DNA of 64,000 nt, from NCBI GenBank assembly GCA_045600945.1, contig JAZRYX010000044.1, positions 4,754-68,753 of the forward strand, read 5' to 3'. This stretch comes from Darwinimomas sp045600945 (lineage in GTDB: Bacteria; Bacillota; Clostridia; Lachnospirales; Lachnospiraceae). Within the stretch, counting starts at the first letter, position 1. Each line of letters starts with the position of its first letter. The position numbers and the translations under genes are program-made. Below, in pieces: positions 48,826 through 57,690 of this stretch. Under the pieces are notes generated by a model that saw only the letters and a list, made by a program, of their open reading frames with translations, did not search any database and had not been told where the DNA came from.

Positions 48826-50655
48826 ATGGGCTTTAATATTCCGGAAGAACTGAAGAAACTGCCTAAAGACCCCGGTGTCTATCTCATGCATAACAAAAAA
48901 GACGAGATCATATACATCGGCAAAGCAAAAAATCTTCATAATCGTGTAAGGCAGTATTTCACTGACAGCTACGTAAAATCATCCAAGATTCAGCAGATGG
49001 TAAACAGCGTGGCTTATTTCGAGTACATCATAACCGATTCCGAACTTGAAGCTCTGGTTCTGGAAAATAATCTCATCAAAGAGAACCGTCCCCGTTACAA
49101 CACCATGCTTCGTGATGATAAAACTTATCCGTATATCAAAGTAACATTGGGTGAGGATTATCCGCGCATCATACTGACAAGACAAATGAAAAAAGACCGT
49201 TCAAAATATTACGGTCCCTTCTCGAGTGCATATGCCGTACGCAACACTATCGACATGCTGCAGAAATCCTGTCATATCAGAAACTGCAGCAAAGTCCTCC
49301 CCCGCGATATCGGTCTCGGGCGCCCCTGTCTAAACTACTACATCCATATGTGTGACGCACCCTGCATGGGTCATATCTCGCAGCAGGACTATAAGGCAAA
49401 TGTTGACAAGGCGCTCGTATTTCTCGACGGCGATTTTGATCCGGCTATAAACAGTCTCAAAGAACAGATGACTATCGCATCTGAAAATATGGATTTCGAA
49501 TCTGCTGCCCGGTACAGAGACTTACTCAACTCTGTTCTGCATGTCGCACAACGTCAGAAAATAACATCTGCGGATGCGCAGGACCGCGATGTTATCGCCA
49601 TGACAAAAGATGATAATGATGCCGTCATTCAGGTCTTCTTCGTACGTGAAGGAAAGCTCATAGGGCGTGAGCACCATTTCATCAAAGTTGCACTTGATGA
49701 CTCCCGCGGTGAGATTCTCGAAAGTTTCATAAAACAGTTTTATGCCAACACTCCTATGCTTCCGCACGAACTCATGCTGCAGTACGAGATTCCGGACTGC
49801 GAACTTATACAGGAATGGCTCTCAAAAAAGCGCGGTAAATCATCCGTTCAGATAGTGACTCCGAAAAAAGGTCAAAAAGAAAAACTTGTCGAGCTGGCAT
49901 ATAAAAATGCCTGCATAGTCATGGAGCAGGATCGTGAACGTATCAAGCGTGATCAGGCAAAAAGTCTCGGTGCCGTACATGAAATTGAGGAGCTTACCGG
50001 TCTTTCCGGGATACATCGTATGGAAGCATATGATATCTCCAATATCAGCGGTGTCGAAGCCGTTGCATCGATGGTTGTCTATGAGGACGGAAAACCCAAG
50101 CGCCATGATTACAGAAAATTCAGGATCAAAACCGTAAAGGGTCCCGACGACTACGCCTCCATGCGTGAAGTACTTACAAGAAGATTCACTCACGACAAAG
50201 ATAAAAGTGATGTGAGTTTCAATACTTATCCTGATCTGATAATGATGGACGGAGGCAAGGGACAAGTCAATATAGCTCTATCCGTACTTGACGAACTCGG
50301 AATCAGTATTCCCGTCTGCGGTATGGTCAAGGATGACAATCACCGCACAAGAGGCATATATTTCAATGATGCTGAATTGCCGATAGACAGCCGCAGTGAA
50401 GGTTTCAAACTTACGACGCGCATCCAGGATGAAGCACATCGTTTCGCGATCGAATATCACCGCAGTCTGAGAAGTAAAGATCAGGTTCGATCCGTATTGG
50501 ATGATATCCCGGGCATAGGGCCGGCACGGCGAAAGTCACTGCTTAAGACCTTTAAGGATATTGACGCCATACGGACAGCCACAGCTTACGAACTTCAGTC
50601 TGCCGATGGGATGACAAAAGCTTCTGCCGAAGCCGTCTATGATTTCTTTCACTGA
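48826..50655 (+). CDS. uvrC: Excinuclease ABC subunit C
   Basis: Makes both incisions in nucleotide-excision repair. The 609 residues include the N-terminal GIY-YIG nuclease (PKDPGVYLMHNKKDEIIYIG), a UVR domain (about 200-240; SLKEQMTIASENMDFESAARYRD, split), the RNase H-like C-terminal endonuclease (MEAYDISNISGVEAVASMVV, LIMMDGGKGQVNIALSVL) and a helix-hairpin-helix (LDDIPGIGPARRKSLLKTF). It has no ribosome-binding site, since the -10 box is right before the ATG; a leaderless mRNA is predicted. Confidence 0.97.
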   Translation: MGFNIPEELKKLPKDPGVYLMHNKKDEIIYIGKAKNLHNRVRQYFTDSYVKSSKIQQMVNSVAYFEYIITDSELEALVLENNLIKENRPRYNTMLRDDKTYPYIKVTLGEDYPRIILTRQMKKDRSKYYGPFSSAYAVRNTIDMLQKSCHIRNCSKVLPRDIGLGRPCLNYYIHMCDAPCMGHISQQDYKANVDKALVFLDGDFDPAINSLKEQMTIASENMDFESAARYRDLLNSVLHVAQRQKITSADAQDRDVIAMTKDDNDAVIQVFFVREGKLIGREHHFIKVALDDSRGEILESFIKQFYANTPMLPHELMLQYEIPDCELIQEWLSKKRGKSSVQIVTPKKGQKEKLVELAYKNACIVMEQDRERIKRDQAKSLGAVHEIEELTGLSGIHRMEAYDISNISGVEAVASMVVYEDGKPKRHDYRKFRIKTVKGPDDYASMREVLTRRFTHDKDKSDVSFNTYPDLIMMDGGKGQVNIALSVLDELGISIPVCGMVKDDNHRTRGIYFNDAELPIDSRSEGFKLTTRIQDEAHRFAIEYHRSLRSKDQVRSVLDDIPGIGPARRKSLLKTFKDIDAIRTATAYELQSADGMTKASAEAVYDFFH

Positions 50656-50677
50656 TTTATCTGAACAACATTTCGAT

Positions 50678-50711
50678 AAAACGGTCAGCCGTTTGATTGG
50701 CTGACCGTTTT
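50678..50711. terminator. Bidirectional terminator between uvrC and the Na/Pi gene
   Basis: AAAACGGTCAGCC and GGCTGACCGTTTT, 13 perfect pairs with an 8-base loop; A-tract on the left and T-tract on the right serve both converging genes. Confidence 0.92.
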
Positions 50712-50714
50712 ATA

Positions 50715-52481
50715 TTACATTTCGTCTATATATTTAGCTGCATACATATCCAAAAGTTCTTTATACGCTTCCGGTTTTTCTTTACGTATGCTCTTCTCAT
50801 ACTCATGGTTGGCTACGGTATAATTCTTAATCTGTATAGTCGTGAGAGCCACGTTACTGCTGTGTGCCGCAATCCTCTCGTATGCATTGAGCATATCATT
50901 AAGCACATAGCTGTGTACGAGCTTGGATTCTCCGTTCTTCAGTCTTTCGACATGATGTTCCTTAATAAGTTCCGAAACAGCCTTTACCGTATCTTCAAGA
51001 GGTCCGCACGCAAATGCCGCCTGAGTATTACTATCCTCAAAACCTTTCACTGCAAGGCTCACATCCTCACATACCGCATCTGCCAATATCTTGATTTCCT
51101 TTCCGCCTTTTTCGGAGAACGAAAGTTTCTTTTCAAAAAGCTCCTTGGATGCATGTGAAAGATTTCTTCCCAGATCACTGATTCTCTCAAAATCAGAAAG
51201 CATATGCAGATATTCCGTAACTGCAGCATTTTGTGTATCATTAAGTTCCTTGCCTGTGAGCTGCATCAGATAATTACCTATTTTATCTTCGTATTTATCT
51301 ACTGTTTTTTCCAGACGTTCTATTTCTTTGACCTTGGATTCGTCATATTCATACAAAAGATCTTTTGCAAGATATACACACCTTTTTGTTTTTGCAGCCA
51401 TAGAGTTCATGCTTAATCTGCACTGTTCAATGGCAATCGGCAGATATGAAAGGAATCTCGGTTCCAATCTGTTAAGCTCTTTGTATTCCTTTATTTCTTC
51501 ATCGCTGCGCTTAATGATCTTCTTAAGTATCTTCTCGATCTGATCGATAAACGGTATAAGAATTATTATTGTCGTGACTCTGAATATGGTATTGAGCAGG
51601 GCAATGCTGACCATATTCATAGTCATATTCATAAATGTGAAATGCAGCAAAGCATTGAGAGCGTAGAAAACTATAGAAAAGATTATTACCCTCAGTATTT
51701 CTATCAGCGGGTATGAAAATGCTGTTCTCTTCCCGTCCGTTGTGGAACCGATAGATGAAATCACAACAGGAACCGAGGCTCCTATGGCAATACCCAAAAT
51801 AATCGGAAGAACAACGCTAAAGGTGATAGCTCCGGTACTTGATAAAGCCTGAAGGATACCGACTGCTGCAGATGCGCTCTGAAGAATCGCCGTAATTAAT
51901 AATCCCAGGAGTATACCGAGAACGGGATTGCTGAAATTCGTCATAAATGAGATGAATGCCGGATTGTTCTTAAGTCCCGAAACTGCAGAACTCATTGTCT
52001 TCATTCCAAACATTAAAACAGCAAAGCCCAGAAGAATATCTCCCAGATCTTTGCTACGTTTTTGTTTTGAAACCATTCTTAAGAGTATGCCGACAATAGC
52101 TGCTACAGCACTGATAGATTCTGTAGACAGAAGTGAAATAACTCCGCCTGCACTACTATTAATCGATGAAAGACAGATAATCCAGCCTGTAACACTTGTT
52201 CCTATAATAGCACCCATGATAACGGAGATGGCCTGCTTAACCTTCATCATCTCTGCATTGACGAAACCGACAACCATAACACTGGTCGCCGATGATGACT
52301 GAATGATTGCAGTTACTCCGGTACCTAATAAAATACCCTTAAGCGGTGTTCCCGAGAGTTTATAAAGGATCAGTTCCAGCTTATCGCCGGCAACTTTTTT
52401 TAATCCATCTCCCATAAAAGCCATTCCGAAAAGGAACATGGCTACTCCGCCTAAGAGCAATACTACATTCGCAATATTCAT
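50715..52481 (-). CDS. Na/Pi-cotransporter family protein with PhoU-like domain
   Basis: Membrane protein of 588 residues. The transmembrane half has two inverted PF02690 repeats with the QSSSATSVMVVGFVNAEMM and QSASAAVGILQALSSTGAI signatures (Q-S-S-S/Q-S-A-S), as in NptA/type II Na/Pi symporters. The C-terminal half (about 340-560) is a helical PhoU-like domain (FERISDLGRNLSHASKELFE). Probably phosphate transport coupled to Na+. It has GGGAG before the ATG and shares a terminator with uvrC. Confidence 0.92.
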   Translation of the reverse strand: MNIANVVLLLGGVAMFLFGMAFMGDGLKKVAGDKLELILYKLSGTPLKGILLGTGVTAIIQSSSATSVMVVGFVNAEMMKVKQAISVIMGAIIGTSVTGWIICLSSINSSAGGVISLLSTESISAVAAIVGILLRMVSKQKRSKDLGDILLGFAVLMFGMKTMSSAVSGLKNNPAFISFMTNFSNPVLGILLGLLITAILQSASAAVGILQALSSTGAITFSVVLPIILGIAIGASVPVVISSIGSTTDGKRTAFSYPLIEILRVIIFSIVFYALNALLHFTFMNMTMNMVSIALLNTIFRVTTIIILIPFIDQIEKILKKIIKRSDEEIKEYKELNRLEPRFLSYLPIAIEQCRLSMNSMAAKTKRCVYLAKDLLYEYDESKVKEIERLEKTVDKYEDKIGNYLMQLTGKELNDTQNAAVTEYLHMLSDFERISDLGRNLSHASKELFEKKLSFSEKGGKEIKILADAVCEDVSLAVKGFEDSNTQAAFACGPLEDTVKAVSELIKEHHVERLKNGESKLVHSYVLNDMLNAYERIAAHSSNVALTTIQIKNYTVANHEYEKSIRKEKPEAYKELLDMYAAKYIDEM

Positions 52482-52641
52482 TTCTTCTCCCTCTTATAGC
52501 ACCTTCTCCTTAAGCATCATTCCCTGATACTTGTGCTATCTGAAAAACAAACCAAACTTTACGACTGTATTATATCACACGACAGAAATCTACGCAAGTA
52601 TTTTAAAAAAAAGTCGGATCCTCTGTTTTCCGTAAACCATA

Positions 52642-53487
52642 TTATTTCTTTTTTTGAAACTCTATCCACTCCTCACCTTGTTTAAGAAGCAGCATATCTC
52701 CCTCTATAGTATATTCGTATCTGTTATCTGACCCTGTTTCTATAAGCTCATAGCTTGACCAGATAATATTTATCGTATCCTGGAATGTTATTGTACCGCT
52801 ATGGTCGGCATTCAAAACTATGGTATCGCTAAATGTCTGCTCCTGACCTTCTATCTCCTCTTTGAACTCCCTCGTGTATGTTCCCGGAACATAGGCGAAC
52901 TCTTTCTGAGGCTGGTGATTTGTAAATGTAAAGGAATCAAGTACTGCAGAGATATCATCGCTGAGGCTCTGATTCTTATCTTCTTCTTTCTCCGGATGAG
53001 TAAGAACATCTATAATTATCGTTCCGTCGTTATGCTCAATACCTGTAAAAGTCTCATTGATTTTTGAACCCTCATCGGATTTGACCGTTCTTGTAAATGA
53101 CCAATCCGGGTATGTATTTCCGAAATATCCTTCGCTTCTTACTATGAGCTTGTCATCTATGCCTTCGGTTTTTTCATAAAGCACCTCTGACGGCATCTTG
53201 TCCTTATGATAGCTGATTGTGATAAGGTCGCTTCCCGCATTTGCATTTTTATATACAAAAGTCACCTCTCCGGGGGTTTCCTCGTTAAGTTCAAATAAAT
53301 CCTCGTTATAGCTTATCTTCCATCCGTCCTGACTCTCATAAGTCTTTTCTGTACTTTCTTCTTTATTTTCAGCAGCAGCCTCAGTCTTTGCAGTTTCTGC
53401 AGATGTTGCCTCTGTCTTTGAGTTTGTACATGCTGTCAACGAGATTAAACTAACTGCCAATAAAACTGCCAAAGCCTTTCTCTTCAT
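52642..53487 (-). CDS. Putative lipoprotein, unknown function
   Basis: The 281 residues begin with a signal peptide and lipobox (SLISLTACTNSK), followed by a Thr/Ala/Glu-rich linker and a beta-rich body. Recognisable pieces are YESQDGWKISYNEDLFELNE, FGNTYPDWSFTRTVKSDEG and a C-terminal lipocalin-like ending (DGTIIIDVLT... SGTITFQDTINIIWSSYEL). No named family is recognised. GGGAG is upstream of the ATG. It is 22 bases downstream of ftsH and may be co-transcribed. Confidence 0.75.
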   Translation of the reverse strand: MKRKALAVLLAVSLISLTACTNSKTEATSAETAKTEAAAENKEESTEKTYESQDGWKISYNEDLFELNEETPGEVTFVYKNANAGSDLITISYHKDKMPSEVLYEKTEGIDDKLIVRSEGYFGNTYPDWSFTRTVKSDEGSKINETFTGIEHNDGTIIIDVLTHPEKEEDKNQSLSDDISAVLDSFTFTNHQPQKEFAYVPGTYTREFKEEIEGQEQTFSDTIVLNADHSGTITFQDTINIIWSSYELIETGSDNRYEYTIEGDMLLLKQGEEWIEFQKKK

Positions 53488-53508
53488 GGCTTCAAATCTC
53501 CCTTTTAA

Positions 53509-55551
53509 TCATGCTTCCCTGAATGTAGTGTCTCCCGGATCTGTATCGGGAGTAACTTCCGTAAATTCATTTGATAAATTCCCGTATGACTGATTCTGTT
53601 CGCTCACAGTACCTTCATCGGAATCTGCTGTCTCTTCCCGGGTATTTCCGTCTGTGTCGCCGGATGATTCATGCTTCTCTTCCTCCGGAGCATCCCAACC
53701 CTTTATTTTCCTTAAGATATCCATGAATTCCTTACCGGTGATCGTCTCTTTCTCGATAAGGTAATCAGAAATCTGATCAAGAGCATCTCTGTTCTCTTTG
53801 AGGATATCAAGTGCCTTCTGATATGCTTCCTTGAGCATCTTCATGACTTCCTGATCGACCTCTGTGGCCGTGTTATCACCACAGTCCATTACTGCGCGAC
53901 CTGACAGATACTGATTCTCAATCTTTGCAAGTCCCATAAGTCCGAACTTTTCGCTCATACCGTACTGAGTGATCATGGCGCGGGCGATGCCCGTAGCCCT
54001 CTCGATATCATTTGAAGCACCTGTAGTAACAGTATCAAACACTATTTCTTCAGCTGCGCGTCCGCCCAGCAGACCTACTATCATTGTCTCAAGTTCTTTC
54101 TTGGACTTAAGATATGTTTCCTCTTCCGGAACGAGCATCGTATATCCAAGCGCGCCCATAGTTCTCGGAACTATAGTAATCTTCTGAACCGGTTCGGAGT
54201 TCTTATCAAGTGCAGAGATAAGAGCATGTCCGACCTCATGATATGCAACGATACGCTTTTCCTTATCGTTAAGAACTCTGTCTTTCTTTTCCTTGCCTAC
54301 GAGTACAACCTCAACTGCCTCAAGGAGATCGTTCTGGCAAACTGCCTTACGACCCTTCTTTACTGCAAGGATAGCACCTTCATTGATCATGTTGGCAAGA
54401 TCCGAACCTACCGCACCGCTGGTTGCAAGACCGATGGCCTCAAGATCAACCGTCTTGTCCATGCTGACATCTTTGGAGTGAACTTTTAGAATGGCAACAC
54501 GTCCTTTAAGATCAGGTTTTTCAACTATGACTCTTCGATCAAAACGTCCCGGACGCAGAAGTGCCGGATCGAGGATCTCAGGTCTGTTCGTTGCACCGAT
54601 TACCAAAAGTCCCTTGGATGAATCGAAACCATCCATCTCTGAAAGGAGCTGATTAAGCGTCTGCTCACGCTCATCATTTCCACCGCCATATCTTGAATCA
54701 CGGCTCTTACCTATAGCATCGATCTCGTCGATGAAAATGATACACGGTGCGTTCTGCTGTGCCTGTTTGAAAAGGTCACGTACACGGGATGCACCAACAC
54801 CAACGAACATCTCAACAAAATCCGAACCCGTAAGTGAAAAGAAAGGTACTCCCGCCTCGCCTGCAACCGCTTTTGCAAGAAGGGTCTTACCTGTTCCGGG
54901 AGGACCTACCAAAAGAGCTCCCTTCGGAAGTTTTGCTCCGATTTCCGTATACTTTGCCGGATTATGCAAAAAGTCAACAAGCTCAACCAGGCTTTCTTTT
55001 GCCTCATCAACACCTGCAACATCTGCAAACGTAACACCTGTCTTTTTCTGCATATATACTTTGGCATTGGACTTGCCGACACCCATGATGCCTCCGCCGC
55101 CGCCCATCTTTTTCGTCATAAGTCCAAACAGGAATAAGAAGAAAAGAATGGGAAGTAAGATGTTGGCTATACTCAGGAGCAGATTGGCAGTGTCCTGCCT
55201 TTCTCTCCTCATGTCAACTCCGGAATCATAAAGTCTTTCCACCAGACCGGGATCATCATCGACCCTGACTGTATAATACTCTGCCATCGGAGAGTAGTTT
55301 TCCGCGTCCGCTTTAGCATGAATCGTTATCTTATCATTTTCGATGATAACCGATTCGACCTCTTTCTGTTCAACCATCTTCATGAACTCATTATAAGGAA
55401 GCTCCTGAGTATAACTGTTCAGGAGATTACTCTTCATGAAGCTCATGACTATGAAAGTCAGTAAAGCAGCAATAATAATGGTTTTTATTACTTTTCCGCC
55501 TTGATTATTTCCACCGTTCATATCAAATCTGTTCCTATTGTTTTTATCCAT
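53509..55551 (-). CDS. ftsH: ATP-dependent membrane metalloprotease FtsH
   Basis: Processive protease of membrane and soluble proteins. The 680 residues show two N-terminal transmembrane helices (about 20-38 and 112-132), AAA+ domain with GPPGTGKTLLAKAVAGEAG and FIDEIDAIGKSRD, SRH region PALLRPGRFDRRVIVEKPDL, the zinc protease site AYHEVGHALIS and the third ligand in the downstream TTGASNDIERAT region. The C-terminal tail is Glu/Asp/Thr/Ser-rich. It appears leaderless (see promoter entry). Confidence 0.97.
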   Translation of the reverse strand: MDKNNRNRFDMNGGNNQGGKVIKTIIIAALLTFIVMSFMKSNLLNSYTQELPYNEFMKMVEQKEVESVIIENDKITIHAKADAENYSPMAEYYTVRVDDDPGLVERLYDSGVDMRRERQDTANLLLSIANILLPILFFLFLFGLMTKKMGGGGGIMGVGKSNAKVYMQKKTGVTFADVAGVDEAKESLVELVDFLHNPAKYTEIGAKLPKGALLVGPPGTGKTLLAKAVAGEAGVPFFSLTGSDFVEMFVGVGASRVRDLFKQAQQNAPCIIFIDEIDAIGKSRDSRYGGGNDEREQTLNQLLSEMDGFDSSKGLLVIGATNRPEILDPALLRPGRFDRRVIVEKPDLKGRVAILKVHSKDVSMDKTVDLEAIGLATSGAVGSDLANMINEGAILAVKKGRKAVCQNDLLEAVEVVLVGKEKKDRVLNDKEKRIVAYHEVGHALISALDKNSEPVQKITIVPRTMGALGYTMLVPEEETYLKSKKELETMIVGLLGGRAAEEIVFDTVTTGASNDIERATGIARAMITQYGMSEKFGLMGLAKIENQYLSGRAVMDCGDNTATEVDQEVMKMLKEAYQKALDILKENRDALDQISDYLIEKETITGKEFMDILRKIKGWDAPEEEKHESSGDTDGNTREETADSDEGTVSEQNQSYGNLSNEFTEVTPDTDPGDTTFREA

Positions 55552-55557
55552 GTTTTA

Positions 55558-55586
55558 ATTATACTTTCTCTAAACTGCTTTAGCAA
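55558..55586 (-). promoter_or_regulatory. Promoter of ftsH, leaderless
   Basis: TTGCTA (55586-55581), 17-base spacer, TATAAT (55563-55558), minus strand. The ATG begins six bases after the -10; TAAAAC in between has no Shine-Dalgarno. Confidence 0.8.
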
Positions 55587-55619
55587 TAAAACGTATATGA
55601 AATATTTCTAAACAGTATA

Positions 55620-56936
55620 TTATTTCTTCTCTGCCTCAAACCAGAACTCAACCCCGTCTTCCCGGTTTCTGACTCCGTAAGGCATGCCATGCGCATCCAT
55701 GACCGCCTTGACTATTGACAGTCCTATTCCTGATCCGCCGTAAGTTCTGGAGTGCGCCTTATCGACCTTATAGAACTTATCCCAGATATGTTCTGTCTCA
55801 TTCTCCGGAATCGGATTTCCGGTATTGAATACGGATACATGCGCCCTTGTGCCTTGAGTGGTAAGTTTCACGTCTATCCTGCCGCCATCACTGACATGAT
55901 GTACCGCATTGCTCAGATAATTGGTTATAACACTCTCTATCTTGAGTGCATCGGCATATACCATAACACCTTCTTCAATATCACAGATTATTTCGACATT
56001 CTTCTGATCCGCAAGGATATTTATGCCGGCAGTGATATCTCTAAGCATATCCGATATGCAGAACTCACTCAGTTCAAGTTCATCCTGTCCCGACTCAATC
56101 TTGCTGAGCATGAGAAGCTGCTGAACAATCTGATGCATGCGCTCGGTCTCATCAACTATGATACCTGCATAATATTTCCTGCTTTCCTCGTCCGGACACA
56201 TTCCTTCCGAAAGTCCCTCGGCATAACCCCTGATAACGGTTATAGGTGTCTTCAGTTCATGCGAAACGTTTGCGACAAATTCCCTCTGTATCTGATTCTG
56301 TTTTTCCTTTTCCTCAAGATCGTGCTGCAGCTTTTCGTTCTCAACCTGAAGAGCATACATCTTTGATACCTTCCCGGTAAGGATAACAACTGCGACTATT
56401 CCGAGTATCAGCGCACCGATTCCCACTATGATAAGAAAATGATTGGACTGCGCGGCAGCATTTACCATACTCTGCACCGGAGTCGACATAAGCACCATCA
56501 TACGGTTGTCATTGCAGTATCCGAAAAACTCAATATCCTCGGCCCCTCGCGTAATCGTATAGTTATCCTCTTCCACAACGGTAATATCCGTGTCCGGACC
56601 CTTCATCGCAAACAGTCTGTCCCTCAGTCTCTTAAGCAGAAACTCATTATCCCTTTCGGATGAAATAAGCACCATCGATGTATAAGTATCAAAAACCGCT
56701 ATCGAGATGTTTTCACTTTCCGAATAATCATCAAGGATATCTTCCAAACGCTCATTGTCACCGTCAGCGACCGCATCGTCAATCTTTCTGTACGCCTCCT
56801 GCATACTTCGAATCTTCTGGCGCTCATAATAAGGCTTAAGTCCCCAGATATTCAGGATAAGTGTAACAAGCACGATCAGAAGGATCGCAATTGCAAATAC
56901 CGCTATGAATCTGTATTTCGGTGTATTCTTTTTCAT
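55620..56936 (-). CDS. Orphan sensor histidine kinase
   Basis: Membrane sensor kinase of 438 residues. Helix 1 (about 12-33), an extracytoplasmic sensor domain (about 35-165), helix 2 (about 168-190), a coiled coil (about 195-220), HisKA with EFVANVSHELKTPITVIRGYAEG (H-box), N-box NYLSNAVHHV, and G boxes GGSGIGLSIVKAVMDAHG. No response regulator is adjacent. It overlaps recO by four bases. The partner and signal are unknown; the family resembles WalK/VicK-like kinases. Confidence 0.9.
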   Translation of the reverse strand: MKKNTPKYRFIAVFAIAILLIVLVTLILNIWGLKPYYERQKIRSMQEAYRKIDDAVADGDNERLEDILDDYSESENISIAVFDTYTSMVLISSERDNEFLLKRLRDRLFAMKGPDTDITVVEEDNYTITRGAEDIEFFGYCNDNRMMVLMSTPVQSMVNAAAQSNHFLIIVGIGALILGIVAVVILTGKVSKMYALQVENEKLQHDLEEKEKQNQIQREFVANVSHELKTPITVIRGYAEGLSEGMCPDEESRKYYAGIIVDETERMHQIVQQLLMLSKIESGQDELELSEFCISDMLRDITAGINILADQKNVEIICDIEEGVMVYADALKIESVITNYLSNAVHHVSDGGRIDVKLTTQGTRAHVSVFNTGNPIPENETEHIWDKFYKVDKAHSRTYGGSGIGLSIVKAVMDAHGMPYGVRNREDGVEFWFEAEKK

Positions 56937-57592
56937 CTATCTATACTTTCCAGTATCTCCAGCGAATTCATTTTCCTGTCGACGTATTTATTCAAACTCC
57001 TGTCGACACACTCTTCAAGCTCACTCATCACCTCATCCTTAAGCGTGAATGTGAACAGCTTCTCTATCGGCGTATTCAGGATGAAATCCCATGTAAATGC
57101 TGCCGTCGCCCCGACTTCACCGCCTGCCCTTATCGGCCTTGCATCGTACTGGCCCTCTATCTTCATCATTCTCAGCTCAAATATGCGCCTGACAAGCTTA
57201 TGCGGCAGCGACGGGCGGGTGAGCGCCGTAAGTGCATAATACAAGAGCTTTATCATCTGCGGCTCACTCATGGATTCGCGTGAGTAATAGTCAGCAAGTT
57301 CAAGAAAATAAGTTCCGTAACAGCTTGACTCCATATCTTTGAAAAGCGGTTCAAAGAAATTATCGATGCGTGCGGTACTCAAAACATAAGCATCGCGTCC
57401 CTCTCTTAAACGGAAGTTTCCGCACGCAAAAATACGCGTCACACCCATAAGCGCACTTCCCTGTCTCCTGGCTCCTCTGGCAAATGCACTTACCTTTCCG
57501 CGTTCTTTGGTGAGCAGGGTGACGCGCTTGTCATATTCTCCCACCGGCTGAACCTTGATTATTATTCCGTTTATATCGATATAATCTGTCAT
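56933..57592 (-). CDS. recO: DNA repair protein RecO
   Basis: Recombination mediator that anneals DNA and loads RecA. The 219 residues are shorter than the usual 240-260. N-terminal OB fold (GIIIKVQPVGEYDKRVTLLT, GKVSAFARGARRQGSALMGV) and the helical C-terminal domain (ELADYYSRESMSEPQMIKLL, RRIFELRMMKIEGQYDARP). The Cys zinc site typical of many RecO proteins is absent, since no CxxC is present. GGAG lies before the ATG. Confidence 0.94.
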   Translation of the reverse strand: MTDYIDINGIIIKVQPVGEYDKRVTLLTKERGKVSAFARGARRQGSALMGVTRIFACGNFRLREGRDAYVLSTARIDNFFEPLFKDMESSCYGTYFLELADYYSRESMSEPQMIKLLYYALTALTRPSLPHKLVRRIFELRMMKIEGQYDARPIRAGGEVGATAAFTWDFILNTPIEKLFTFTLKDEVMSELEECVDRSLNKYVDRKMNSLEILESIDR

Positions 57593-57615
57593 TTTTCTCC
57601 ATTTAAATCGAGAAA

Positions 57616-57648
57616 ATTATATCATAATCCATTGAACGGGTGTATAAT
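57616..57648. promoter_or_regulatory. Divergent promoters of recO and glnA
   Basis: Minus strand: TGATATAAT (hexamer 57621-57616) for recO. Plus strand: TGTATAAT (57643-57648 hexamer TATAAT) for glnA. Both genes also have ribosome-binding sites (GGAG for recO, AGAGG for glnA). Confidence 0.65.
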
Positions 57649-57690
57649 AATTCGCGGATTTCACACATAGTTCACAAAGAGGAAAAAGCA

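Noticed and set aside
49840..50265. Minus-strand open frame inside uvrC
   Set aside because: Shadow frame; uvrC is unmistakable on the other strand.
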